Source of the DNA: Incurvaria masculella
Taxonomy: Eukaryota > Arthropoda > Insecta > Lepidoptera > Incurvariidae
Assembly: GCA_946894095.1 (NCBI GenBank)
Contig: OX335642.1
Location: 12,907,021-12,971,020 of the forward strand
DNA: 64,000 bases
Reading direction: 5' to 3'
The notes under the pieces: generated by a model
What the model saw: the letters and a program-made list of their open reading frames with translations, nothing else
What the model was told of the DNA's origin: nothing
Databases searched by the model: none
Position numbers and translations under genes: made by a program
Shown here: positions 1 to 10,009 of the stretch, piece after piece
How the letters are laid out: each line of letters opens with the position of its first letter
Position numbering within the stretch: the stretch's first letter is position 1

Positions 1-738
1 GATTCTACACCTCAGGAGGGAGTTTTCGACAGCCCATTTTTCAACTGAGTCGAACGCCTTCTCGTAAAGGACTAGAAAAGAAGTGGAAGGCTACAAAGAG
101 CGGCTTGTTGTTCTCCTCGCACTTCTGCACCACTTGTCTCACAGTAAATATGTGATCCATTATGCCGTATCCTTCCCTGAACCCAGCTTGCTCATGAGGC
201 TGGTACTGATCCAGCCTCTGTGTCAGCCAACTCGTGATGACTCATGTATACGTGGCTTAGAAGTGAGATAGGTCGATAGTTCTTCAACTTCGCCTTATTT
301 TTTTGAGAACTGCATTGCACAGTGTTTGCAGTTCCTGATGGTCTCCCGCCAGACTTTAGCAGTTCCATCGTTATCCCGTCCTCATCTGGAGCCTTGTGTT
401 ATTTTAGTCCTTTATATATTTATTTTAGTCCTATTACAGCCTTTATCTCATAGACACTAATCTCCGGCAGATCCTCGGTGTAGTATCTAGTGAGCGGGGC
501 ACGCCTATCAGAGTCGAGTGGTTTGCTTGGGCTCGGGGCATGCATTGCTGCGGAGTACAATTCGTCATAATTTTTTACCACCGCCTCAAGTATATCCGTC
601 TTTATTGCAGTGACAACCCCATCCGCTCGCTCGAGTTTTGAAATTTAGTTAGCGCCGGTAGAGAAGGCACGGGAAAACACTTTACTGTCTCGATTTTCCT
701 CTATAACGCGCTCAACCAACTTCATGTTCCGTTGGCGA
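1..738 (-). pseudogene. RTE-clade LINE fragment, linker to first half of reverse transcriptase
   Basis: Read on the minus strand, this encodes a broken RTE-type polyprotein. The segment around 735-400 gives a linker beginning near KLVERVIEENRDSKVFSRAF and including KLERADGVVTAIKTDILEAV. Further on come NYRPISLLSHVY (RT motif 1/2 region) and AFDSVEKWAVEN (motif A region with its Asp). A stop lies in the linker and the frame shifts several times, so it is dead. It runs off the window at position 1, so the rest of the RT would lie outside. It faces the plus-strand RTE pieces just downstream and shares the same AFDSVEKWAVEN stretch, so the two are members of one family in inverted orientation. 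The RTE assignment rests on motif resemblance only. Confidence 0.7.
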
Positions 739-834
739 ATATCGCTACGGGATATGGTGCGTAACGAGGCAATCCGCCGACGTACCAAAGTAGTCGATAT
801 TGGACACCGGGTGGCTAAGCTAGCTAGAAGGAGG
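739..834 (+). pseudogene. RTE-clade LINE 3'-terminal fragment
   Basis: About 95 bp nearly identical to 2727-2812 of the larger plus-strand RTE copy (GCGAATATCGCTACGGGATA in one, GGGAATATCGCTACGGGATA in the other, then the shared 'rRTKVVDIGHRVAKL' coding region). It sits out of order, upstream of an RT-palm piece that should precede it, so the cluster was rearranged. Nothing here is translatable on its own. Confidence 0.65.
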
Positions 835-1052
835 AGTAGCCGCTCTTTGTAGCCTTCGTGGAATACGAGAAGGCGTTCGACTCAGTTGAAAAATGGGCCG
901 TCGAAAACTTCCTCCTGAGGTGCAGAATCGACCACCGCTACATCGAGGTACTCCGAAATCTGTATCGGTCCGCGACGATGACTGTGAGGCTCCATTAAAA
1001 TACCCAACCCATCCCTCTTGGTAAAGGCGTTAGGCAGGGGGATGTGATCTCA
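835..1052 (+). pseudogene. RTE-clade LINE RT palm, 5' part of a split copy
   Basis: Plus-strand translation gives AFVEYEKAFDSVEKWAVEN, then a stop after TVRLH, then GKGVRQGDVIS. These are RT motif A (FDS) and the fingers/palm motif VRQGD of RTE-type elements. The copy is cut after GDVIS at 1052. The expected continuation (CCCAAGCTCTTCACAAACGC, coding PKLFTNA) resumes at 2169, so 1053-2168 is an insertion. In-frame stops show it is dead. Confidence 0.75.
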
Positions 1053-2168
1053 AATCAAATAAAATCAAAAATATCAAATCGAAATATTTTATTCGCAGTG
1101 ATTACATTACAATATTAAGAATTTGCATAACAGATTATAATATTGATACCAATCATGTGAATTCGTCGTTTTACACAATAATATTAAAGCAACCATGTAC
1201 CTAACTTCTTTTTAAATCTTATGTTAGTTTCTTCTCGCAAGTCTCTTGGTAGCTTATTATACATATTAATACTATTGAAGTGGACCCCCTTCTCAAATTT
1301 TGATGTTGAGTGTGCAGCTGGCTGGATCACATTTTTATTTCTCGTCGAATATCCGTGTTTAAAATTATTATATGATTCCGGATAATTTCTCACATAAAAA
1401 ATAGTTCTTTGTACGTACACATCATACATAGTATGCAATTTTAGGTTTTTAAACAAAGGCGTGCAAACAAGTGCGTCCCATTTAGAGTGTGTAATTATCC
1501 GAATTGTTTTCTTTTGTAGTCTAAATACTGAAACCGCTTCCCCTGAAGAACCCCAGAACTCAATGCCATAGGTCATGACAGAGTATAAATAACCGAAGTA
1601 GGCACTCTTCAGGGTATCCAAGTCACAGCATTTAGACAGGGTTCTGAGGCAATAACAAGCTTTTGTTAATTTATCACAAACATGTTGAATGTGTTTGTCC
1701 CATCGTAACTTTTGATCCAACGTGAAGCCTAAGAATATAGTAGATGTTGCAAACGTTATGACTTCACCGTTATATTCGATAAACATCTACTTAATTCACT
1801 TCATGTTTAATATTTTTCATCTTAAAATTTACACAGTGTGTTTTAGCACTATTTAACATTAACCCATTTGCTGCGAACCATTTACCCGACTCCTCAATTA
1901 TTTTTGTTGTTTTTGTAAGGAGTGTTTCAATACTTTTATCAGTAACAATTACATTTGCGTCGTCAGCGTAAATTACTATGGTTTTCGCGAGAAGTACTAG
2001 CATAGTGTCTTTTGCAATGTCATTAATAAAAATAATAAACAGCAATGGTGCCATGATTGAGCCTTGAGGTACTCCGTAATCGGTTTCAAATAATCGTGTT
2101 ATCGATAATTCCATTTGGTCTGTTCTTATATCTTATATTTACGTTACTTTCTCACCCACATTTTCTAA
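1053..2168 (-). pseudogene. CR1/Jockey-group LINE, 5'-truncated, inserted into the RTE copy
   Basis: Two adjacent minus-strand reading frames, 2114-1791 and 1786-1184, together cover the second half of a LINE ORF2. The first holds GVPQGSIMAPLLFIIFINDI (RT motif B) and VIYADDANVIV (the catalytic YADD box) and continues through the thumb. The second has FLGFTLDQKLRWDKHI and a C-terminal region ending in KLPRDLREE, typical of the CR1/Jockey group. A one-base frameshift near 1788 separates them. The endonuclease domain and ORF1 are absent, as expected for 5' truncation. The left end is an AAAT/ATTTGATTTT-rich tail on the minus strand. No clean target duplication is seen. It interrupts the RTE RT between 1052 and 2169, so it is the younger of the two. 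The exact clade is not certain. Confidence 0.7.
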
Positions 2169-3045
2169 CCCAAGCTCTTCACAAACGCATCGGAATATGT
2201 GTTCAAGACGCTTGAATGGGAAAACATGGGTATCAACGTTAGTGAATATTTTCCTCAGTCATCTTCGCTACGCCGATCACATTGTTCTTCTGTAAAATTC
2301 CCGAGTTCAGCTTTAAACCATGCTGGAAGACCTTTATAAAGCATCGATAAAGGTAGGTCTGAAGATGAACCGGGATAAAACCATGGTCATGGCGACTGAC
2401 GGTATGACGGGAGGACAAATCGTTATCGACGTAGAAGTGATCGAACAGGTTGAAGAGTACGTATATCTCGGTCAAATCCTGCGGCTTCGTATACAAGGAC
2501 TGTCTTTGGAGGTTGAGCGACGGATTCAACTGGGTTGGGCTGATTTCGGAAAGCTTAACTTCGCTCTAAGGTCTGACCTTCCGTAGAAATTTAAAGACCC
2601 GAACATATGACCAGTGCGTCCTCCCTGTTATGACATGACGTACGGGTGTGAAACGTGGACTCTGACGGTCGCCGTTGTCCAAAGGTTAAAAGTTGCCCAG
2701 CGAGCAATGGAGCGGGCCATGCTGGGAATATCGCTACGGGATATGGTACGTAAAGAGGCAATCCGCCGACGTACCAAAGTAGTCGATATTGGACACCGCG
2801 TGGCTAAGCTCAAATAGCAGTGGGCTGGTCACGTCAGCCGAAGAGACGACGACCGTTGGAGTTACCGTGTCCTACACTGGCGGCCGTGAACAGGCAAACG
2901 GAGTGTGGGAAGACCACTCGCCAGGTGGGAAGATGAGACAAGTGCGTCGGCGGAAAGCAGTGGTTCCGTACCGCTGAGGGCCGGGAGGACTGGAGAAGGA
3001 TTGGAGAGGCGTATGTCCAGCAGTGGACGCAAACACGCTGACTCA
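2169..3045 (+). pseudogene. RTE-clade LINE RT and C-terminus, 3' part of the split copy
   Basis: Resumes the copy broken at 1052. Around 2256 the frame reads HLRYADHIVLL, the catalytic box with YADD decayed to YADH. It is followed by TMLEDLYKASIKVGLKMNRD and YVYLGQILRL, then the RTE C-terminal region (QRAMERAMLGISLRD, RRTKV, WRRIGEAYVQQW) to about 3030. It ends CTGACTCACTGACC at the junction with the Penelope-like piece. Several frameshifts and stops make it non-functional. A second copy of the same 3' region lies at 49780-50373 on the minus strand, and a 35-bp piece at 41862. Confidence 0.75.
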
Positions 3046-3929
3046 CTGACCGACATTGCAAAAATTGTACCCATGTTCTCGAAGCACAGGGTCCATTTCG
3101 GTGAAGATATGGTCCTTGTCACACAACCGCTGTGCTCTGAGTCTCAATGCTCTTGCGACCGATTCCAAATGCACCCACACAAATGCACCAAAATGAGCAT
3201 GATGCGAAGTAGCTTGTAGACAACGATTTGTGTGTGTCGGCTTGCGGTACACTGTGTGGCTTAGGATTCCATCCAATCGTCGAGCAACAAGTACTTCCAA
3301 GAACGCCAAAGTGCCTACCTTCTCACAATTTACTGTATAATTTAAATTTGTGTGAACCTAATTAAGATGAGAGATGAAAGCGTCGAGTGATTGGCGACCA
3401 TGTGACCAGATTGAAATCACGTCATCCACGTACCGTACCCAAAACATTGACTTAAGAGGTGAAGTTTGCAATGTGCGGTGTTCCAGCGGTTCCATGAAAA
3501 GGTTTGCCACCACTGGTGTCACTGGTGACACCAGTGGTACACCTTCTCGCTGGATGTAGTATTGTCCTTGCCACAGAAAGTATGTCGTAGTGAGACAATA
3601 TGGCAGGAGCATTACGCACTCAGTGTCGATGTAGTTGCTGATGACTAAGTTTTTGATGATGTCGAGGGACTCTTGGACTGGTACGTGTGGAAACAGTGAC
3701 TCGACGTCAAAGCTCACTAATAGATCCATGCATGCCAACTTCACTGTAGACAACAATTCCACAAAATGGGCCGAATCTTTAACGTAGGACGACGTCTTGC
3801 CAGACAGGGGTTGAAATATTGAGGCGACATGTTTAGCGAGGAGATAGGTAGGAGCATTTATCTGGCTGACTATTGGTCTAAGGGGGTTCCCGTCTTTGTG
3901 AATTTTAGGAAGACCGTAGAAGCGCTATC
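3046..3929 (-). pseudogene. Penelope-like element reverse transcriptase fragment
   Basis: The minus-strand frame is open from about 3929 to 3361, then has one in-frame TAA at 3360-3358, then continues in the same frame to about 3046. Seen in order: RFYGLPKIHKDGNPLRPIV, LVSFDVESLFPHVPV (motif A Asp), YYIQREGVPLVSPVTPVVAN (motif B), WVRYVDDVISIW (catalytic YVDD), AFLEVLVARRLDG, HTVYRKPTHTNRCL. The order and spelling are characteristic of Penelope-like RTs. The GIY-YIG endonuclease that follows the RT in complete elements is missing; the copy stops at the RTE boundary. In motif B the usual GSP is VSP, so it may be inactive apart from the stop. A near-perfect DNA palindrome overlaps motif B. Confidence 0.8.
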
Positions 3930-4089
3930 ACCGCATTTCCGCTACCACCTCGACCCACACCTATGACTTACGCCAACGGCGAGCCTAGTTGTCAGTCGTC
4001 TGCTGCGTATGAACGTGGCGGACAACCTCCTTGACAACGGGCTGAACGATCAGCTCTATACGTCGGCGAATGTCTCCTCCCGCCGCGTG
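3930..4089. other. unassigned segment between two retroelement fragments
   Basis: Moderately GC-rich (TACGCCAACGGCGAGCC and similar). Possibly the upstream part of the Penelope-like element, but I could not translate it into a recognisable domain. Confidence 0.3.
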
Positions 4090-5150
4090 AAAAGCCATAT
4101 TAATTTTCAAATATATTTAACGATCACGGTAACCCCAAAAGTATCACAAGTAAGGTTATTTCTTTAGTTATAGCTGAAGATAGATCATTTGCTGTATTTA
4201 ATACATCACAATTCACATTACGTATTTGGGTCCCCAGTGCATTAAACTCGTTTTACTGTCATTTAAAAGTAGGTTATTGGCTTCACACCATAATTTAAGT
4301 GAGTTCATAGCTTGTATAAAGGACTCCCGTAGTTCTGATATACGATTTTTTGAAATTGATGATTTGTCATCCGCAAATAAAATCATATCATTATCTGTTG
4401 CGATGCAGCTTGAAATATCATTTATAACAACATATAAAACCACGTTCTTAGAACTGAACCCTGCGGTATACCCATAGTGATTGATTCTACATAAGACTTA
4501 GTACCGTTTACTTCACAATTTTGTTGTCTATTTAATATATATAATTTACAAATACCTCATTTATTTTCCCTAACACCATAAGTGTTCTAGTTTTCCTGGA
4601 AGTATTTTGTGATCTACACAGTCAAAAGCTTTTGATACATCACAGAAAATGCCGTAGGTGCTCATAGATTTAACTAGAGAAGTTAAAATAGACATTAACA
4701 TCAAGGCAATGGCATCTCCTGTTGACCTACACTTACGAAATCCGAATTGATTATAAGTAATAACACTGTGAATGTAAGGACACAGGCCGATAATTTTCAA
4801 CATCATTATGAGATCCCTTTTTAAGCAATGGTATTACCCTAGTAATTTTTAATAAGTCTGGAAATGTGCCATCTTAAATATAATTCTAAGAGGTTCTATA
4901 ATACTGCCCCATATGGACTTTAACAGATTAGTAGATATGTTCCATAAACCTTGCGGTCCTTTGGACTTAAGGTCTCTGTTACTTTTTGAATCTCAGAACA
5001 GCTAACAGATTCAAAAGTGACAGACTTCTTATTGCGTGGTAAAAATATTTTGAGTTGCTCTAATGCGAGATTTACAATTTATTGGATGTATTTAGTTGTA
5101 TCTTGCGCGACAGAAGAAAAATATTTGTTGAAATGAATTTTTTTGCAACC
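4090..5150 (-). pseudogene. second CR1/Jockey-group LINE RT remnant
   Basis: Minus-strand frames 4806-4570 and 4443-4213 belong to one RT. The first has QFGFRKCRSTGDAIALM and GIFCDVSKAFDCVDHKIL (motif A). Between the frames MGIPQGSVL can be read near 4470, and the second frame has DMILFADDKSSISK (FADD catalytic box) with NNLLLNDSKTSLM after it. Upstream, 5130-4840 translates to pieces such as KYFSSVAQDTTKYI and SVTFESVSCSEIQKV, the region before the RT. At least three frameshifts and several stops are present, so it is an old dead copy. Relationship to the copy at 1053-2168 is likely at group level only. Confidence 0.65.
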
Positions 5151-5343
5151 ATTGCACCCAAACTATCAATATATCACAAATATTTCATTTTGTTTTTTTT
5201 TACCTATCCAAGGTGAGTTCAGATCAATAAAAACATCACCGGTTTATAGATATACATATCACAAAACTGTTATATTATATTAATTTAACAATTGATGAAT
5301 ATAAGAACTGGGCGCATCCGACGTTCAACATGGCCGCGTAGGA

Positions 5344-5763
5344 AACGTGCCAGGCTGAGGGCAGCCAACCTAATTTTTTTATGAAGTATGTTCATAGGAC
5401 TATCGAATGGTGGTATTGTCATCTTGTTACTCGATGACGTATTTTTTTTTATTTTTCGACATTTTAAAACCGGCCAACCTCAGAACGTGCCAGGGTAGGA
5501 CGAGCCAACCTACTTTTTTTTAGCTTTTCTTGATGACCTTTACCGATTGTGCTAGGTCTCATGTTGTTACTCGATGACGTTAAATTCTACCAAAAAAGTG
5601 ATTTAATATTACCTACTGCACAAAACGTTCCAGGTTTGGGTCAGGCAACCTAGTATTTTTAGGAAGCCTATTCTAATCCGCACAACCACAAATGGGTCCC
5701 ATGTTGTTACTCGATGACGTAGGGTTGACTACGGTCCGCTCTCGTACATTTCCGGCTAGGTTA
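5344..5763. repeat. tandem repeat, three units, exact 140-bp period
   Basis: AACGTGCCAGG (AACGTTCCAGG in unit 3) starts at 5344, 5484 and 5624, and TTGTTACTCGATGACGT ends at 5440, 5580 and 5720. The spacing is exactly 140 bp both times. Each unit also has a (g/c)CAACCTA motif after the first box. The outer boxes are well conserved, while the interior and the last ~43 bp of each unit differ strongly. Confidence 0.75.
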
Positions 5764-5779
5764 AGGTGTATTTATATGA

Positions 5780-6082
5780 TTTTTTTTTTATGCGACCTGA
5801 CATGGATGGCTAATACCACACAACTACCGTTATGATATTAGCCCAATACACCACATTCCCTAAGGAATTAGGTGCCATGCCAGGACCTTCCCTTTATGAG
5901 CACGGCTACATTGAACTGGATGGAAAACACGGACAATTTTTCATTGCCGCTTCGACCATCTTTTCATCCAATGCGATGGTACCAACCCGGGCGGGCTTAA
6001 ACCCTACCACCTAGTAGGGGAAGGGGACCTACAGTTTTACATGGATTCCGAACCATGGAGCAGCTCGCATTCGTGACGAAAA
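5780..6082 (-). mobile_element. SINE copy, shared-body superfamily
   Basis: The plus strand begins with a run of ten T (the A-tail on the minus strand), then CATGGATGGCTAATACCAC, GGTGCCATGCCAGGACCTTC, CTACATTGAACTGGATGG, CAATGCGATGGTACCAACCC and GGGGAAGGGGACCTACAGTT. It ends near the AGCTGCTCCATGGTTCGG region that follows the tRNA-like head in other copies; the head itself is missing, so the copy is 5'-truncated. The apparent 60-aa ORF inside is not a gene. Confidence 0.8.
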
Positions 6083-6367
6083 ATTTATTCGTTTATTTTC
6101 GTTTATATTCGTTAGATGGGTATTCGTTTATAACACCATTTGTAAACGGATGATATTAACTATTTGGCTGCGACATATACGAGGTGCTAACTGAGTTATA
6201 ACGTTAACCAGCTATTCTTTTGCATGTTCGGATTAAAACGGATGGATTAAGTTTTGTTTTACAGCTTAAAACATCGTCTTCCCCGTACAATTATGCGAAG
6301 CCCTACAACAAAATGTTATGAATTTTTTTTTGTTCCAAATATGTACGTATGGACCTACGTCCGTTAT
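6083..6367. other. anonymous AT-rich spacer
   Basis: TTTATTCG/GTTTAT runs and no coding or repeat signal that I can identify. Confidence 0.3.
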
Positions 6368-6815
6368 GGCGCTAGGACTAGCCAACTACTCGCGCCATAC
6401 AAATGAACCTTTTAACAAATGTAATTATATGTAGTGAAACGCCTCAGTAAGTCCAAATAGAACTCCAGCCTAATAATGTATTGATAATATTTTTGGATTC
6501 CATCGTTTACTTAAATAATAATAATAAGTAGATTTTTCACAGTAGAAATTTTAAAGTAATATGAACAGCATATATGCATACACAAATAATTCCATTTGCT
6601 TTTAGATTTCTACATTTAGTCAAAAACGTTCGGAAATGGATACCTTTTCAACAATTTATTTTATATGGAAAAACGAAACACATATTAATAAAAATAGGTT
6701 GATCGGTAGACAAGAAATCACATCTTGTAATAATAAATAAACGTGTAACCGCTAGACTTAGGTAGTTTACTTGGAGTGTCTCGTCAAACTTTGCGATTTG
6801 GCTAGTACCAGGCCC
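6368..6815 (+). mobile_element. TTAA-flanked MITE, copy A
   Basis: A 448-bp element starting GGCGCTAGGACTAGCCAA and ending TTGGCTAGTACCAGGCCC, imperfect terminal inverted repeats around ACTAGCCAA. The right flank is TTAA; the left flank is TTAT, probably a decayed TTAA. It has no ORF. It is more diverged than copies B and C. A TTAA target is typical of the piggyBac superfamily. Confidence 0.75.
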
Positions 6816-6819
6816 TTAA

Positions 6820-7544
6820 CAATGCGCATTTTTTTATTTCTACAAAACTACGGACGAAAATAGTGAACCGAAGTTAGTGTTTAACTAAGCCTTCTGGTGT
6901 TTCCCGTTTTAAGCCCGCCAGTTTAAAACGCCTGGATAATTTGTCACCTTTTGATGTATCGCAGAGTAAATTATGTTTAGTATGGCGCCGCCGCCGCCGG
7001 CTTGCGGTGCGCCGGGACACAGGAAGCGGAGCTGGCGTGACAACACGAAGCGACGTCAAACGTGCACTGAAACATGCTGAAAATCGTGAAAATATCGTTC
7101 TTGACGCTTCCCTAGGAACACGTTTTTTGATTAAATTATTTTTTGCTACTATTTTCATATGCTTGGAATTATAAAAAATGCTCATAATAAGTCGACCATT
7201 GGTGCTCGAAATATTGAATCAGTTTATTAAACATCAATACTTTCCTTTAGTTGGCCGTATAAAATTACTTCACAGGATTTGTTACTTATAAGCGACACTA
7301 TTGACTGGTGCCATAACACAGGTTGCGTTATTTTTTTCAAAATCAACGAGTTCGATTCCCCCGGCTAGGAAAACAATTTTGCCAAAAATCTAAAAATAAA
7401 GTTTTAGTTTTTGTCAAAATCGGTCACATGACTCCTTTGAGTGTTTTTAGCCAGCCTTATAGTTTCGGATTTGGCCCTGAAGGCCCATTTGAAAAAATAT
7501 ACGTTTGTTCACGTGTTCCCGATTCCTTCGGATACTGATCGATC
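6820..7544. other. no supported gene
   Basis: Contains a CGCCGCCGCCGGC-rich stretch near 6985 that makes opposed short ORFs, and an isolated B-box-like word GTTCGATTCCCC at 7351-7362 with no matching A box or tRNA fold. I see nothing else. Confidence 0.3.
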
Positions 7545-7712
7545 TCCTTTACAGATGTGATCTAGATCATCAGGCGCTCTCTCGCTTCCGTCAGCGCCGG
7601 GGGTTTCCGTGACGATGGCAAGTGGCCGGACGGCATCACTCTTCTGCCACGCGCGCAGGGGAGAGCCCTGGTCTGGGACGCGACACCGCAGCCCCTAGCC
7701 ACGCGCTACGTA
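7545..7712 (+). pseudogene. remnant of a retroelement-type protein, PDGITLLP...LVWDAT motif
   Basis: One plus-strand frame reads DDGKWPDGITLLPRAQGRA followed by LVWDATPQPLATRYVH. This closely resembles a conserved block (RPDG-x-T-x-x-PW ... GR-x-LVWDAT) that I remember from proteins associated with metazoan retroelements; I cannot name the family securely. Upstream the frame reads IIRRSLASVSAGG. No start, no continuation, and only about 55 codons, so it is a fragment. The segment is markedly more GC-rich than its surroundings. Confidence 0.35.
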
Positions 7713-7816
7713 CACCACATAATAGTTTTGATATTTTTATTTTTCTAACCGACGACGCTGAGATAACAATAAAAATAACCCCACAATATTAGAGGTTAGC
7801 GTCATAATAGCCTTAA

Positions 7817-8288
7817 GGCGCTAGGACTAGCCAACTACTCGCGCCATACAAATGCACTTTTTAACAAATGTAATAATATGTAGTGAAACGCTTCAGCAAA
7901 TCCAAATAGAACTCCAGACTGATAATGGATTGTTAATATTTTTTTATTCCATCATTTATTTAAATAATAATAAAAATAAAAAAAGTTGATTTTTCTCATT
8001 AGAAATCTGAAAGTCATTCGATTTCTAGATATAAGCAAAAACAGCATATATGCATAAACAAAAAATTCCATTTGCTTTTAGATTTCTACATTTAGTCAAA
8101 AAAGTTCGGAAATGGACACCGTTTCCGCAATGTATTTTGTATAGAAAAAGGAAACATACATGAACGAAAATAGGTTGATTAATAGACAAGGAATCATATA
8201 TTGTAAGAATGACACTTATAATCGTCAGACTTAGTTAGTTAACTTGGGGTGCCTCGTCTAACTTTGCGATTTGGCTAGTACCAGGCCC
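7817..8288 (+). mobile_element. TTAA-flanked MITE, copy B
   Basis: 472 bp with TTAA at 7813-7816 and 8289-8292. Ends are GGCGCTAGGACTAGCCAA and, at the other side, TTGGCTAGTACCAGGCCC. The body is AT-rich and non-coding. It is closely similar along its whole length to copy C, with few differences on reading. Confidence 0.85.
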
Positions 8289-8292
8289 TTAA

Positions 8293-8689
8293 GTTGTAAA
8301 CAGGAAGAATTAAACATTATATTTGTTCATATTTCGTTCTATAAGCTAACAGTTTTTAATGGTAATTAATGCTAAATTCTTTCCAACCAGAAAAAGGTTA
8401 ACTTCATAGAATGATGCATCTGTTCGGCTGTCCTGACAATCGAATTATCCTCCTAAGTAAATCGATGGACCATAAATGTTTATGCATTTAAGGTGTAAAA
8501 AATATACCTTATAATAGCTAAAATAGGGACGTAGAGTCATAGCTATGTGATCAACAGTATGGCGCCTTCGACATATATAACAGCAAGATTTAAGGCTGTC
8601 GTGAAGTCACAGGAAATTTTAGATTTGAAAATTTGAAGAAATGCATTTTTGTCAATTGGCCACGGCACTATTGTGCACGGCAACTGCAA
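8293..8689. other. spacer between two MITE copies
   Basis: AT-rich, no repeat or coding signal recognised. Because copies B and C carry separate TTAA flanks, they are independent insertions or the product of a local re-insertion. Confidence 0.3.
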
Positions 8690-8693
8690 TTAA

Positions 8694-9164
8694 GGCGCTA
8701 GGACTGGCCAACTACTCGCGCCATACAAATGCACTTTTTAACAAATGTAATAATATGTAGTGAAACGCTTCAGAAAATCCAAATAGAACTCCAGACTGAT
8801 AATGGATTGTTAATATTTTTTGATTCCATCATTTATTTCAATAATAATAAAAATAAAAAAGTTGATTTTTCTCATTAGAATTCTGAAAGTAATTCGATTA
8901 ATAGATATAAGCAAAAACAGCATATATGCATAAACAAAACATTCCATTTGCTATTAGATTTCTACATTTAGTCAAAAAAGTTCGGAAATGGACACCGTTT
9001 CCGCAATGTATTTTGTATAGAAAAAGGTAACATACATGAACGAAAATAGGTTGATTAATAGACAAGGAATCATATATTGTAAGAATGACACTTATAATCG
9101 TCAGACTTAGTTAGTTAACTTGGGGTGCCTCGTCTAACTTTGCGATTTGGCTAGTACCAGGGCC
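8694..9164 (+). mobile_element. TTAA-flanked MITE, copy C
   Basis: 471 bp with TTAA at 8690-8693 and 9165-9168. Same ends as copy B apart from GGACTGGCC for GGACTAGCC at the left and AGGGCC at the right. No ORF. It needs a transposase supplied by another element. Confidence 0.85.
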
Positions 9165-9168
9165 TTAA

Positions 9169-9613
9169 ACTAGTGAAACCGTCTTCCGAGCCCTAACGTT
9201 TCCCTACAAATAAAAGTTCCCAGATTTTTTTCAATCACTTAAGAAAGCTTGATTCTATGTCCGCATGTTTTTATTTTTATGTAAATATCTGTATTTTCTA
9301 GTGAAAAAAAAAATCTAAAATTCAGTGAAAAAAGAAAACTTTTTCCAATGTTTATTAGCCAAAATTTTCCAATCCAAAAGGTAAATCATAAAAATTTTAA
9401 AATACAGACGTAGATTTCGACAATATACTTTAGAATATAAAATAAAAAAAAAACAAATAAAACATTAAGCCTGGTTGTCACCAAGTGCTGATATATTTTA
9501 ATCGACACTTAAAGGGCATTTATTACTAAAGTTCTGATTATCTTGTGCTGATATTGATTGCAAGCTGCTAAGAAAGGCATTTAATATGTGGCGATTAAGC
9601 TAATCAGCTGTAG
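9169..9613. other. anonymous AT-rich spacer
   Basis: Poly(A) and poly(T) runs around 9310-9450. No gene or named repeat seen. Confidence 0.3.
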
Positions 9614-10009
9614 GTCAGCCTCAGTGGCCCAGTGGCGCGACACTTCGGCGATCGCTCTCCGAAGTAAAGCAACGCTGGGTCCGGTCTGGTCTTGGATGGG
9701 TGACCATTAGACCGTTGAGAGAGGCTGGCCGTGGTTCGGATTCCACGTTAAACTGTAGGTCCCCTTCCTTACTTACTAGGTGGGAGGGTTAATCCCGCCC
9801 GGGTTGGTACCATCGCATTGAATGAACGATGGTCGAAGCGGCAATGAAAATTGTCCGTGTTTTCCATCCAGTTCAATGTAGCCGAGCAATATAAGGAAGG
9901 TCCTGGCATGGCACCTAGTTCCCATGTGGTGTGTTGGGCTAATACCATGACAGATGGTGTGGTATTAGCCATCATGTCCAGTCACATAAAAAAAAAAAAA
10001 AAAAAAAAA
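9614..10009 (+). mobile_element. full-length SINE with 5S rRNA-like head
   Basis: Starts GTCAGCCTCAGTGGCCCAGT and ends in 22 A. At 9648-9705 it carries a clear 5S rRNA-like block: CTCTCCGAAGTAAAGCAACG followed by CTTGGATGGGTGACC, matching the internal control region (A box, intermediate element, C box) of 5S genes. TGGCCCAGTGG at 9625-9635 and GGTTCGGATTCC at 9733-9744 also resemble tRNA A and B boxes. The body from ~9750 (GGTCCCCTTCC ... CCATGTCCAGTCACAT) is the one shared by all SINE copies in this window. It would be transcribed by RNA polymerase III and moved by a LINE in trans. No clear target duplication seen. Confidence 0.85.

Noticed and set aside
2834..3219. Several overlapping frames of 75-104 aa on both strands
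   Set aside because: Shadows of the RTE 3' region and the Penelope-like RT; the coding sense is explained by those families.
9648..9705. Possible 5S rRNA gene
   Set aside because: Only the internal control region is 5S-like; the 5' and 3' parts of 5S rRNA are missing and the block recurs as part of A-tailed SINEs.
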